Shown: piece after piece, positions 21,154 to 32,470 of the stretch
Position numbering within the stretch: position 1 is the first letter of the stretch
Layout of the letters: every line of letters begins with the position of its first letter
NCBI RefSeq assembly: GCF_040807025.1
Contig: NC_090947.1
Coordinates: 9,238,001 to 9,302,000 of the forward strand
Source of the DNA: Struthio camelus
Lineage: Eukaryota > Chordata > Aves > Struthioniformes > Struthionidae
Length of the DNA stretch: 64,000 nt
Direction of reading: 5' to 3'
Notes under the pieces: generated by a model
The model's input: the letters and a program-made list of their open reading frames with translations, nothing else
The model's database searches: none
What the model was told of the DNA's origin: nothing
Program-made: the position numbers and the translations under genes

Positions 21154-24100
21154 GTAAGTATCAAAATCCCTCTTTTCCTAAAGATTGGCCTGGAACCTCA
21201 CGGCTAATTTTGGTAGGCTATACAGCATTAGTGAGAGTTTGCGTTATATCCGTGGGTTAGTCTGACGTCCCATGGAAACGAGGCTCACTTACTTGGTGGG
21301 GGCTTCTAGTTTCCTTCGTTTTTGAAACCACTGGCTGATTTCAGCAAGACTTAACAGAAGGAAGAAGTCTCAAAAAACACGACCCTTTTCAAATCAATTA
21401 AATTTGACTGGTGTGAGGCCTTGTAGGTCAAAGGAGAATTCAAGCTGATAAATTGACTTTTGGAAAGAAAGATGGTGTTGCAGGAAAACATTAAATGTGG
21501 CCAGTTTTTCTTTGAAGTTTTTCTTTGACGTTTTTACTGGCCTGAAGTAATCTAACGTCGTGAAAACTCTCTAATAGGAGAAGCTTAATCGACTTGATAA
21601 CCGATATGTCTCCGTTTTGGCGAGCACTTTAGCAGGGCTGGATAAAGACAAGAACGTGAGCGCTCTTCAAGCTGGATTACGGTGAGAAAAATATATCTTT
21701 CACATGTTCTTTATATTTAAATATTGTTTGATTGTAGGTTTCTTAGAAAGCATGGAGGGAGAGTCTGTGCACAAAAGACATTGCAGTTTTAGGACCCAGA
21801 TGATTACCATGAGATAACAGCTGTACAAGGCAGTGATTTTTTGGCATTGTCTTTGCAGTCTCCAGCAGAAAGGCTTCCAGTGGCATAAGACACTAGATTG
21901 CTCTGCAGGAGATGCATATTCTGACTGCAACTCCACCACTGTGGTTTTTTTGTGATGTTAGTCAAGTCATAGCACCTATCTATGCCTCTGTTTTCCCCAT
22001 GTGTACAAAAGAGGTAATGAGGCTAACTTACTTTGTGAAGCATTTTGAATTCTCCTGATGAAGAATGCTGTTCAATAGCCAGGGACTATTTCTGTTGAAT
22101 TGAGTAAGGAAAAGTTAAGAGGAAAACAAATTTTAACTATATCTGTGCACCCAGCAAGTCCTTCTATCTACTGCTTTAGCAGAATAACTTCTTTGGTTGT
22201 AATGATTTTTTTCTTTTTTTTTGGCAGATGAGAGTTAGGTGTTAACCAATCCACTGACCCCCATGAGATGGTTTTTGCTGAAGTTCTCGCAAAACATGCC
22301 ATGGCTTTGGACTTTTGGTCCAGTGCCAGGTCCAGCTTTGAGAAGGTGGCTCTGTTAGCCACAAAAAGCAGGTTCTCCTCAGGTACACAGTTCTTGTAGG
22401 TTGGGGGAAGGCAGGTGATCCACCTACAACTTTTCCTCCGTATTGATGTCCAGAGCTCCTGCCCATTTACAGGAAGCAGCTTCTGCACTGATGAATTTCA
22501 GAGCAGTTCACTGCCCTTAGAACGTGACAAAAGTAACACTTCATATTTTTGTTGCTGTGGAGGTATTTTTAGGGGTGATTCAGAGGTAACAATTACAGTG
22601 TTTCCTGCTGAGCCAGAAAAGGAGCTGCTGGGAAAGCTGGACTCCTTGATTTGGTGCTTATGGTTCCTCTGTGTTCTGACATGCCCTTTTGCTCCTGCAG
22701 CCCACAGCACCACTGGTTGTGTTTTTTCCCTCTTTTGCTCCAGGTTGTTGTCAAGGTCCATCACTGACTTTCGTGGCTGTTTCAGAACTTGTCTCCATGT
22801 AGATGATTTGATGATAAAAATCTGCTTTTTTTTCCTGCAGAAATGTGTTAATTCCATGAGGCTTGTAGCACTTAGGCCTGCGCATTTACATGCTACAGTC
22901 TTGGCAGGTGCCTCTCTTGTTCAGGCTGAAGAGGGACAACACTGATGTATCAGGATAGCATTAAGAAGGCATATGTTTGTATTAATATCATTATTCCCTT
23001 CTAGGTAAACATTTGTGCTGCAGCTACATCATGAACAACTGTGCCAGCCTTGCAAAAAAGAGGGGGTGAGAGAGAAGCAGGATAAATTATGGCTTTATTT
23101 TGGGGGGGGGTGACAGTGAGGGAGGGGGTACATATCTATGTCTGCTGAAATAAGAGAACCTCTATTAAACAGGTGTTCTCTGTAGCTGAAGGCCTTGTGT
23201 TTTCCTTTAACAGATTACTAGTAGAGCAGCGAATCCCAGATATCGGAGACATCTTTATACTGCAAAACCTAATGAGATGCATGGGAAAAGATGCTCCAGT
23301 CTTTTTGAAAAAGAAGTTAGAGGTACATTTCATAATTTTTGTTGGTAAATTTCATTTCATCACTGTTACTGCTACAAAACCTGTGCTCTGATTATTTATA
23401 AGTTGTGTACGGTTCTTTCTAGACAAAGAGAAAATACAATAGAAAAGTTAACTGGATTTGCTGTATGAGTCGTACTCCAGCTGTATTTGCAAGAGAGACT
23501 TAAGTTTGGAGGCTGAGAATGTCAAACCATTGAAGGAGCAGAAAGCAAAGGAGCTGTGTAAAAAGGGAATTGAAAGAGCAAAATAGTAGTGCTCTCACCT
23601 CTTGTTTAGGTTGGTCACATTATATGTTATGGAAGCACTTTTAGCCTGATCCCCTTGCCTGACCTGTGGCTTGAAGACCAGAAAACTGTTCTGTGATGGG
23701 GCCACGTCCAACGATGCTATGGGGCTAGAGAGAGCTGGGAGTGAGACGCCAGGAGAACTCGCCTAGCTCGTGGCCTTATGCTTGTCTTTATCTGAGAGGT
23801 CCCCCAGGAAACAGAGTGGTTGGGAGCAGGCTGTGGTTATATGGCTGGTGATACCAGGTTTGGCTGGTGATACCAGGTTTTGTCCTCTGAGTAAAGACAC
23901 TTTTTTCAAGCTTCTTTCAAACTGGGCCTGCCAGTGTTTTTCATCACCCAGCTGAAGGGCTCTAAGGTCAGGGTTAATAGCGTTCATGAGGAAGTGAAGG
24001 AACATAGTGCTGATAGGAAACTGGGCTTCTCATGCAAAAATAGAGCAGTGCAGGGCGCTCACATAATGTCTTAGATTTAAGTAAACCAAGAAACCTTGGA

Positions 24101-27100
24101 CAAGGTAGCATTTTTTAGAACAAGATGGTGAGAACTTGGCACAAGATGTAGTGGAGAATGGAAAGCAAAACATTTCCACTTGTTAACTGAAGAGAGCTTT
24201 TATAATATCCTGTGAGACTATGGAACGCTGTTTTTTCTTACTATTATCTAGTGTATTTTCTACTGTAGACATTTTATATTTGTCCTTTGGTAGGCATGCT
24301 ATAAGAATATTGTATTTTAAAAACCAGTACAGCTAAATGTCTTAGTCTCATTTTTACTGTCATTTATATCCAATTCACTACTGCTTCTATAAATGAAGTC
24401 GATTGTATGGCATCAGAGCTGACCTCCTGTGTGCCTCAGGCCCCATTTGTAGCTGGGTATATGTATTACAGATATGCCGCTGAGTGTGCTACTGGATCAC
24501 TCTGAAGGCTTACAGCTTTCGCACGCATCCAAAACAGTAATCGCAGTAGTATTAAATGTCTACCATGCCAACTGTATTTCTGCTACCTTTTTAATAGTTG
24601 ATAGGAGATATATACTCACAGTATTTGGAAATAAGCTTTAGAAAGACTTCTTTCTTTTAAAAAATCCATATAAAGGCAAATTGCTTGACAGCTCTAGAAA
24701 ACTATCAGCTGTAACTGTTTATTAGGTAATTGGAAGAAATTTATGCTTTTGTTGCTTGTTATTACTTTTTCCTTCATGTGAATCCCAGCAAGCTAAGGAA
24801 TTTGGGAAAGTTTTCGTGTAAATAAGCAGTGGTAATATACCTGAAGAATGAAAGATTTAATAAACTTTAATTCACTTTAGATGGCAGTTTTGAAAGAGAT
24901 AGACCATCTGACTTTCCCGAATGCTCAGCGTGTGTTTTTGGCTCTTGCTGCAATGAATTATTGTTCCATTCCGATCCTGAATGCCTGCAGCGAAAAGATT
25001 CTGGGTAAGAAAAAATAAGTTTATTAAATTTCCCCCTCCTTTTACCAGATTCTTCCTAATTATTGTCCCATCTCCCTTTTCTAATATCCTTTAAAACTCA
25101 GGAAACATCTTTATTTTACAGGTTATTTTAGTAACGTGGAGCCATATGACAAGGAGGAACACAGAAAATTACTAATGTGTAATGAAAGCGAATAGTTCTT
25201 GTGGTCTCTGTCCTTCTTAACATCTTTTTCAGTTGTATACTTCTCTTTGCATTCTCTCTGTATGCAAAATTTAAGAAAAAGAACTGAATGTGAGCAAGAG
25301 AAAGTAGATTTTGGATAAGCTTTTAAAAGAATTGCATTGAAAATGGACATCTTGTAAGACAGATTGATGGCTTAGTGTGTTTAGATGATAAACGAAAGGG
25401 CATATAATGTTTCCCTGACTAACTGAATTTCATGACTGAATGCTGCTTACTAATTGATTTCATGCTGCAGCCCAGAAAAAAATTAAATGAAGGCTAATGT
25501 TCTCACCTCCCTCCATATGTTTATAATATGTCTCCAAAGCATATTTGGTCAGTATATATTGATTCACACTTCTAATACAGCTGAATGTTTGTGTAAAAAT
25601 CAGTAAAATAGCAACAAATGTTTTAAAAACGAATGTTTTTAAAAATTAGGAACATGAATGTTTGGACTGCTTGTGCAATCTTAATTTGTCCTAGTTATTC
25701 ATATGTGTTAGGACACAGCCTTTAATTACCTATATTGGCTTCTCCCACAGAAATTATGCCTTGCTCAGCACACAGGTTAGACGGCATGCACTGAGCGAGC
25801 AGCTACTCCATACTTTTTCTCTGCATTTTTTGGCATGTGTTCTCAGGGTTTATGTACGGCGCATAGTGCAAAATGTGCTCTGAGGGCAGAACGATTAATT
25901 TCTGGACAGAAACGATCCTCATCAGGGGCTGGAAATAGAATAGGGAGAGAAGAGAGGGGCACGATTTGGGGCCCACGGGGCAAAGGAGATCTCCAGCAAG
26001 TTTTTCAGGTCCCATGCTGTTGTTCAGGCCTTCAAAAAAGTGCGTTGGTTAGCCTCCTCCCCCACATTTGGGGGCCTGACCTTAACTGTAATAAATGACT
26101 ACTTTATAAGTACTTACTGAGTTCATTTTTGCAGCAGCCAGGAAATGACCCAGGGTTAGTGAGGCAAAAGAGAGCGCTTCAGATTCAAATGTCCAGGAAT
26201 TTCAGACTCCTTTGGCCTGTTTTCTTTAACAATACCTAGCATTAAAAATATCTTTATTTGATGCACAGCTCCCATTGGTTTCAATTGCAGCTTCAGCACT
26301 TCAAGAAATTAGGTAACAGCGTTCCGTGCTGAGCCTGGAAAATGAGTGAGCACAACTCACAGGATTTAAATTCAGTTATGTTCCTGCTATCCCTTTGAGT
26401 CCTCTGACAGGAAAAGATAAAATCTAGTTCTGATGAGTGCTGTTCCTACTACTTTAGTGATACTCTTGTCTCTTCTTGCAGTCCCTGTCTCTTATGACAT
26501 GTATGCCACTCACTGCAGCAAACAAAGCAGGATGTTCAAAAGAGAACATTGTTCTTAGGTACTTAATCTTTTTCATCTCAGGAGGAGGTCCGTCTTGTGC
26601 GCTGAATGAAGCAGCACTCCTGTGCAGAAATCTGTTGTGATCTTGTAGTCAGACTGTGTCATAACGCTCATGTGCCAGGAGGTTAAGGTTGCACGTTTTC
26701 CAGTCTGGCATACACTAAAGTTTCTGTGCTTGACAGCCTTCGTATTTTTTAAACATAGCTTCGTGCATATAGACTCATGGTTTCTTGCAGTTTTGTAAAT
26801 GAAACCTGAAAAATGTCAATTTCCTCATGTGCCAACATCTGATTAATTAGCAGCTTTAGATCCACCTCTTTATTACTCCCTCAGCTGACGTGGCAAAAGC
26901 ACCCCGATGGGCAGCCCAAAGGCTCCATCACTGCTACTACAGCTAGCCTGGGGGGTTTCCATGCTGAGAGTAGGGAGGCAGTGAGAATCGTGAATCCTGG
27001 AACAGGAGATATTCTAGGTAACATACGCTTCTGCTTGCTTCTTCTGTGGATTTGTCCCCTCTAGCCCTGGTCCTGGCTCAGTTTGGTTTCTTCCAACTCT

Positions 27101-30100
27101 CGGCTCCTTCACTCTAACGAGGTTAAGACTTTCCTTCCTCCTGTTTGGCTCAGTTTTAGCTCAGTTTAGCTAGCCTTGGTCTGTTCCACTATTCCCAACC
27201 TGATTAATTTTTTTCCCTCCTCCATCCCTTTGCCTCACTATCCCCACCATGTCTCCAACATACAGCTCCCATTGCTTTGTATCATCTGTCCTTTTTTGCT
27301 CCTCTGTTACAGAGAATGTCCACGACGCTCCATTTCGGCAGTTAATTCTTATTCTGGAAGCTTGTTACAATCTCCAGTACCGTAATGTAAAATTGTTCTC
27401 AGCAGTAGCAAACTATGTGACTTCCACTGTCTACCTTTGGGACAAAAGACAGGTGAGGTTGAGACTGAATGATACCAGTACCAGTAGAATAGGCAGTTTC
27501 TGGTGGTTTCCATTTTATCTTTCTTCATGTTATCTTTGATCCTCAGTAAGCAGATTTTAGGAATACCACTCTGATGAAGTTGGCATAATTACATTTTTAA
27601 AATGCTCTTCTATTCATTAACTTGTAGAAATAGAAAATAAAAGGGATGTTACAATTTGAAAAGTTTGTTTCCATTAAAAATGTCCATTATGATCCATTTC
27701 ACTGACTTTATTTCTTGACTTTAAACAAGTTTCTTCTGTTTTAGATTATCCTTTTTCTCTCTGCCTTCGAGATGCTTGGCTTCCAGCCTAGTGAACTGAT
27801 GGATATTTTTGCTGAGAAGGTGACAGAAGACCCGGAATTCCTGAACTTGAAATATCTTTTGATAGTTCTCCGAGTTTATTCACAACTCAACTATGTTCCC
27901 AGAGGCCAAAAGCATCTGTAGGTTTTGGTTTAGAAAGCCTGGTAATCTGTTACATAATCTTTATAGGGTCATATTTGGAATGGAAACTGATTTCACTTGT
28001 GAAAGAAGTCATAGTCCTGTTTTATTTATCTGTATGTTAAACTTGCTGTGTCTGTTAGTAATTTTTTCTACATAGTAATTTTTCTCAGTACAATTGAAAA
28101 TACAGACCTTCTTGGTTCTAGATTGACCAGACTACTAAGTCTGTTAATGTTGGAATACACAACATATGATTAATCAAGGTGAAAAGGACTTCTAGCTTGT
28201 AGTTTGGTTTGAAATCTGCGTTTTCTATATTTCTTATTTGTGTATTTGATATTTTTCTTCTTCTTTTGGAAAAGGTTTTTTGAGACTCTTCATAGCTGCT
28301 TGAATAAGTACCTCCCCCATATTTCCAACACGGAACTGCTGAAAGCGGTGTATTCACTTTGCATTTTAGGATATCTACCTCATCTTGCACTTGATCAGCT
28401 GCTGCAAAAGGACAACCTTGACGAACTTCTACAGTCAGGTCAGGCCTTACTATGTCATGTTCCTTTTTTAAAAGGGGTAGTCTGCCTCCATACAAAATTT
28501 GTTGTTACTGTGTTAAAGTTTAGAAATTAAGGAAGGCAAAATGATTAATATTAAATGTGAAGTCCTCAAGAAAAAGCTAACGTTATGATGGCGGTCTAAG
28601 TGATACAGTATATTCTCTGATTCTGTGCTGGTCATCAAGCTTATTGTCTTGGGCCACGAGGTGGCCACACTTTAAATAGTAGATCTGCGCAGGGAGAGGA
28701 GTAAATGTGAGATTTGTAGTAATGGTTGAAATGGGTAAGAGCCAGGGGTTCTGTCTTCAATGTTCAGGCATTTTTAAAAAATGTTCTGACATGTTCAGGC
28801 ATGAAAAACAGAGGAAGTATGACTTCTATAAATAAACTTTAATACTTGTAAGTCATGGGTAGAAGTTTCTTTGACTACTTTGAGTTATAATGAGGAACTC
28901 GGAAAAGTTTGTAGAGGAATTTGGTTTCTGCATTTTAATTCCCTACAGCCAACAACGTAGTTTTGCAGAGTAGGAATTCAGTGCAGAGTAAGAGCCTGTG
29001 TCTTACTGTTGAGCCTCCTTTGACTGAACCTGAAAGCTGTGCCGGCTTACAGTTTGGCCTTTTTACTACTGTTAAAGCACAGTTTCAAAATTCTGGCCAA
29101 ACTGTGAGATATCTTCTTTGTTTCCGAAATAGCCTTTTATTTGTCTGGATTTTATAAAGAACTTTACATTTGCTTTCGCATTCAGTGTTCTCCTGAAGTC
29201 TTCTGTAATAACTGACAGCATGCATAGAGCTGTGTACAATAGAGTGGAAAGAGTGGATAAATGGACAGGTTCCAGCCATAGACTTCAGATTATAATTAGT
29301 GAATCAATGGGGTATATTTAAAAATATACTGCAGTTATTCTGAAAAAAAAAAAGTGCTTTGATTCTTATATTGAAATTAATTTGCTCTGAAAGAACAGAC
29401 TGCAAATGATAATAAAATAAAGAATTCTGTGAGATAGTACACTGAATTTAATTTTTCTTTTTGTATGCTTTTTCAGGTGTCCTTTACAAAGAACAAAAGG
29501 AAAGGATGCTTCATTGTGTGAAAGCATGTATGGAACTCGATAGCCCTTCCTTCACAAAGCCTGCATTTGTGCTGACTGAGGAGTTCTCCTCATTAGTACC
29601 TTTTAATCTCAGAAAGGCTCGAGAGGCCCTTCTAGAACTTCTGGGAGATGAGAACATGTTTCGGCAAAATGTTCAGCTGCTGCACAAATACCATATTGGT
29701 ATGAAGCCAAATTACTGTCCTTTGAATATAGATGTGTTATTCCTAAAATAATAAGATATTAACAAATGTGCATAGGGTACAGGGGGTTAGAAATGTAAAA
29801 CTCTGAAGACACTGTCTTCAGCAAATGATGTTCTTGACTGGTGAATCTATTTTCTAGGATGCTTCTGTTAAAGTATTTAATTTACTAAAACATTATGATT
29901 GCGCTTCTTTACAGAACTGCTTTCAACTTTTGTGGAAAGCATCAGAGAACGGGTTGTAGTTATACATAAATCCAGTACGGCCAACCATTTTAGAGAGTTG
30001 CCCTCTTAGTACTAAATCACATCAAAAACAAAAACCAACAACCACTTTCTTTTTGTCTCTGACTTGTTTTTCCTCCAAAACTGGATAAGGTTCGAATTCT

Positions 30101-32464
30101 ACTTGAATTTATAAAAATGGGATATGAGCTTCTTTGATAGGTGATAATTTCATAACATTTAGTTTCTTTTATGTTTTGATATTGCTTATTCTTTCGTCAG
30201 CCGCCCAGCTTGCCAATATATTTTAGGATACTTACAATAATTTTCTTTGTAAATATTTTAAAGTTAGGGATCAGATCACAGGAAAACCTGAATAGGTACG
30301 ACAGACTACGGTCAAGACTTGTTTCTTTAAACTGATTTCATTCCTATAAACTTTTTATATCTATAGTTTCTAAAAAATATCTTTTCTAGAGATGTGCAAG
30401 CTATAGCTGTTTATACTGGTTGCAGGGAAGGAAGAGTCATCAGTAATAGGTAAATTATTAGAAAGTAAGAATTAGAAACACAGCAGTGACAATATCTGTT
30501 GACTTTTTCAAATTAGCTGGATAGAACATTATTTGTAACCTCTTGCAGTGTTTAATGTTTTATTGTTTGGTTTTCAGATTTTGAAATCAGAATGGATTCA
30601 GAGAGAAAGAAAGTGCTCCCAGTAACTGCAACAGATGATCATGCTGACTCAAGTGTTCAAAGGTGTCTTTTTTTGATTGCATATTTTCTCCAGCAGGCTA
30701 GTTTTATTTGTATGTATTCCACCTAGTTGCTTCTTTGGTTCATTGACTTGCAGAAACAAAGTAAATACCTGCCTTGTTATTTGTGCTTGCAGAAACATAG
30801 AAAATTTCCCATGCCCGTTCAGAACCACAACTCATCTAGCTCAGTACCCTCTTCTAACAGAGTCTAGAATTTACACTTTAGACAAGGAGGCAGGAAACCT
30901 CACAGCGGGGATAATCTCAACCTCTTATAATGGATACAGATTTCAAAGTATAATTAAGATCCCTTCCAAAACATTGTTACATTATAATTTTAAAATTCCA
31001 AGCATTTTTGTGCGTCCAATCAACATTCAGTTATTCTCTTAAGTCTTCAAAATTCGCGCCTCCACGTTAGGTTGAGGCAGTGAATGCTGCTGCTGAAATA
31101 TAGTCTGAATGAAAAGCATCATCGTGTCCACGTTTTCAGTGATTAAATTAATCTTGTGCAGAAAAATGGCCTCTCAGTAACTGAAGTGGGACATGTATCA
31201 TCCAAGTAAGACTTAACTAGGACTGGACAATGCTTATGGTTGTGTGCTGGATCACACAAGCAGCAGTATATTTTGTATAGTTTGCTTTCTGGAAAATGGG
31301 GAGCTAGCGACTTGTGCAATAGAGGTTCACTGTCAGGCTACCGAGGCATTAAGGTTTTCTCACTCTTCCAAATAGGCTTTTATGGCAGGAAATAAAATAT
31401 TCTGAATGTTAGCAAAAGATCAAAGTAAATGCGCAAGCTGTCAAAATAATGTACAATTTTGAAAGATCTATTTCCTTCTCATTGTGGGAGAACTAGAGGT
31501 CTAAGGAGTTGTTTAGGTAGATGCCTGTACTTATGTGAAGCTCATAGAAGAAAAGAGGTGTTAAATTATTTGGAGAAGGAAAAGAATAAAGCAATTTTTG
31601 CAGTGCTGGTATTTTTGCCCACTAGTAAGACAGATAGGTTCTGCAGTATTAAAGAACATCTCTCAACCATTAAATCTTTAAAATGCTTATTCTGCATTCA
31701 TACAATGGAGTTGTCCCTACTCTTCTTGGTTGTAGGTTGGCTTTTCTCTTTGTTCCTCTCTCTGCTTTCTGCGTGGGTACAACACACCCCCAAGGGAAGC
31801 TGGCAATGAAGAAGAGGCATCTAAATAAACTGGGCTACCGTGTGATTGTGGTAAGACAAGTCCTGTTATTCTCTCTGTTTAGGTCCTGCTAATCAGTGCG
31901 GTGATGAGTATGCTTGCGCAGTAGAACAGGCCCTGTAGGAAATGGTGAGCTTCCTCCAGAGTGATTGATTATTTGTAGATCATCTCCTCTTACAAGGTAG
32001 TGGTGGTGGTATCGCGATAGAGCATTCTGTCATAAAGAACAGAGGAACTCCAAAAGACAAGCTACAACTTATCACTCTCAGTGAAATTAAAACAAACAAA
32101 CAAACAAAACAACGCATAGTTCAGCAAAACAAAATCACAGGTCACTGAATTGCTTTGTACCTAAGACCTATGTGACTGGCTTATTTCCCTGTTTTGTACA
32201 GAATGAATGATCTGAATCAACTTGTTTTCAAAATACATGGCCATTTGCCACGGCCTTCCCATCATTGAATGCTAGGTATATGGGACAAGGTGGTTTGCTA
32301 AAGACAACAGAACTAACGTACCCTCTCCTTTCTCTTTCCTCCAGATCATGAACAAGAAGTTTCAGGAAATGACAAATGAAGATGCAGTTGAGTTTTTGAA
32401 GGGAAAAATTTATTCAAGAAATGCTTTCCCTTCTTCTGAAGTGAATATGCAGGATAATAATTAA
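20467..32464 (+). CDS. FASTKD2: FAST kinase domain-containing protein 2, mitochondrial
   Basis: Eleven coding exons give an uninterrupted frame of about 680 residues (human 710). FASTKD2 is a mitochondrial-matrix RNA-granule protein required for 16S rRNA stability and mitoribosome assembly. The N-terminus, MNNKISYLLKTVRCVHRC, is basic with few acids, as expected of a targeting peptide. The body contains YEKRLIFEHPAF and LVFSLHAVVNLGVPQNT (about 190-225), GKDAP (about 290), then FAST_1- and FAST_2-type helical repeats (about 390-565) including ELLKAVYSLCILGYLPH. The RAP domain is at about 603-665, with FLFVPLSAFC and KKRHLNKLGYRVIV. The ATG is chosen because it matches human SKMNNK and an in-frame TAG lies upstream at 20401. 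All splice sites are GT/AG. Long introns (for example 25.0-27.3 and 29.7-30.6 kb) hold no further exon I can support. Confidence 0.95.
21578..21681 (+). CDS. FASTKD2: FASTKD2 coding exon 2
   Basis: Encodes EKLNRLDNRYVSVLASTLAG to LQAGL, with acceptor CTCTAATAG and donor TTACG|GTGAGA. Exit phase 2. Confidence 0.92.
22200..22860 (-). pseudogene. Possible antisense retrocopy in FASTKD2 intron 2, source unknown
   Basis: On the minus strand two long, overlapping, frame-offset open readings (about 119 and 106 codons) run towards a 22-base A-rich tail at about 22224-22203. This resembles a processed mRNA copy with poly(A). I do not recognise the protein (it contains SPLKIPPQQQKYEV and LDLALDQKSKAMACF). 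Open frames also exist on the plus strand, so coding origin is uncertain. Confidence 0.25.
23214..23322 (+). CDS. FASTKD2: FASTKD2 coding exon 3
   Basis: Encodes LLVEQRIPDIGDIFILQNLM and CMGKDAPVFLKKKLE, close to human KCIGKDAPIALKRKLE. Acceptor TTTAACAG, donor TTAGAG|GTACAT. Confidence 0.94.
23842..23879. repeat. Two-copy 19-base tandem repeat
   Basis: TGGCTGGTGATACCAGGTT occurs twice head to tail within FASTKD2 intron 3. Each unit itself contains a GGTGATACC palindrome-like core. Confidence 0.93.
24881..25004 (+). CDS. FASTKD2: FASTKD2 coding exon 4
   Basis: Encodes MAVLKEIDHLTFPNAQRVF then LAAMNYCSIPILNACSEKIL. Acceptor TCACTTTAG, donor CTGG|GTAAGA. Confidence 0.93.
27313..27452 (+). CDS. 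FASTKD2: FASTKD2 coding exon 5
   Basis: Encodes NVHDAPFRQLILILEACYN, LQYRNVKLFSAVANYV and YLWDKRQ. Acceptor TCTGTTACAG, donor GACAG|GTGAGG. Confidence 0.93.
27745..27917 (+). CDS. FASTKD2: FASTKD2 coding exon 6
   Basis: Encodes IILFLSAFEMLGFQPSELMD, VTEDPEFLNLKYLLIVL and YSQLNYVPRGQKHL; it matches the FAST_1 region. The donor CATCT|GTAGGT is somewhat weak, but the phase to the next exon fits. Confidence 0.92.
28275..28438 (+). CDS. FASTKD2: FASTKD2 coding exon 7
   Basis: Encodes FFETLHSCLNKYLPHISN, LLKAVYSLCILGYLPH and DQLLQKDNLDELLQS. Acceptor TTGGAAAAG is purine-rich immediately before AG, but a TTCTTCTTTT tract lies just upstream. Confidence 0.93.
29477..29698 (+). CDS. FASTKD2: FASTKD2 coding exon 8
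   Basis: Encodes VLYKEQKERMLHCVKACMEL through ALLELLGDENMFRQNVQLL to HKYHI, matching human LLGGEGHFSKDVHL. Acceptor GCTTTTTCAG, donor ATTG|GTATGA. Confidence 0.94.
30578..30662 (+). CDS. FASTKD2: FASTKD2 coding exon 9
   Basis: Encodes DFEIRMDSERKKVLPV and a variable acidic stretch to SSVQR. The donor CAAAG|GTGTCT is weak beyond GT, yet phase 2 fits the next exon exactly. Confidence 0.88.
30790..31020 (+). repeat. Possible degenerate CR1-type 3' fragment
   Basis: The words TTTCCCATGCC, CATCTAGCTCAGTACCCT and GGGATAATCTC occur in the order I remember from old sauropsid CR1/SINE 3' ends. Match is by memory of the family only; the copy is diverged. It lies in FASTKD2 intron 9 of the coding set. 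Confidence 0.35.
31736..31850 (+). CDS. FASTKD2: FASTKD2 coding exon 10 (start of RAP domain)
   Basis: Encodes LAFLFVPLSAFCVGTTHPQG and LAMKKRHLNKLGYRVIV, the core of the RAP domain. Acceptor CTTGGTTGTAG, donor ATTGTG|GTAAGA. Confidence 0.94.
32090..32112. repeat. Short (AAAC)n repeat
   Basis: About five AAAC/AACA units within the last FASTKD2 intron. Confidence 0.85.
32345..32464 (+). CDS. FASTKD2: FASTKD2 last coding exon
   Basis: Encodes IMNKKFQEMTNEDAVEFLKG, KIYSRNAF and ends QDNN-TAA. Acceptor CTTTCCTCCAG. It completes the RAP domain. Confidence 0.94.
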   Translation: MMNKKFQEMTNEDAVEFLKGKIYSRNAFPSSEVNMQDNN

Positions 32465-32470
32465 AATAAA
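32465..32470 (+). terminator. FASTKD2 poly(A) signal AATAAA directly after the stop
   Basis: AATAAA begins at the base after the TAA stop codon. If used, the 3'UTR would be only some 15-40 bases; longer forms could use later signals in the following kilobase. Confidence 0.55.

Noticed and set aside
22415-22945. 176-codon plus-strand open frame in FASTKD2 intron 2
   Set aside because: Overlaps the minus-strand retrocopy-like block and FASTKD2 exon phases do not allow it; no known protein recognised.
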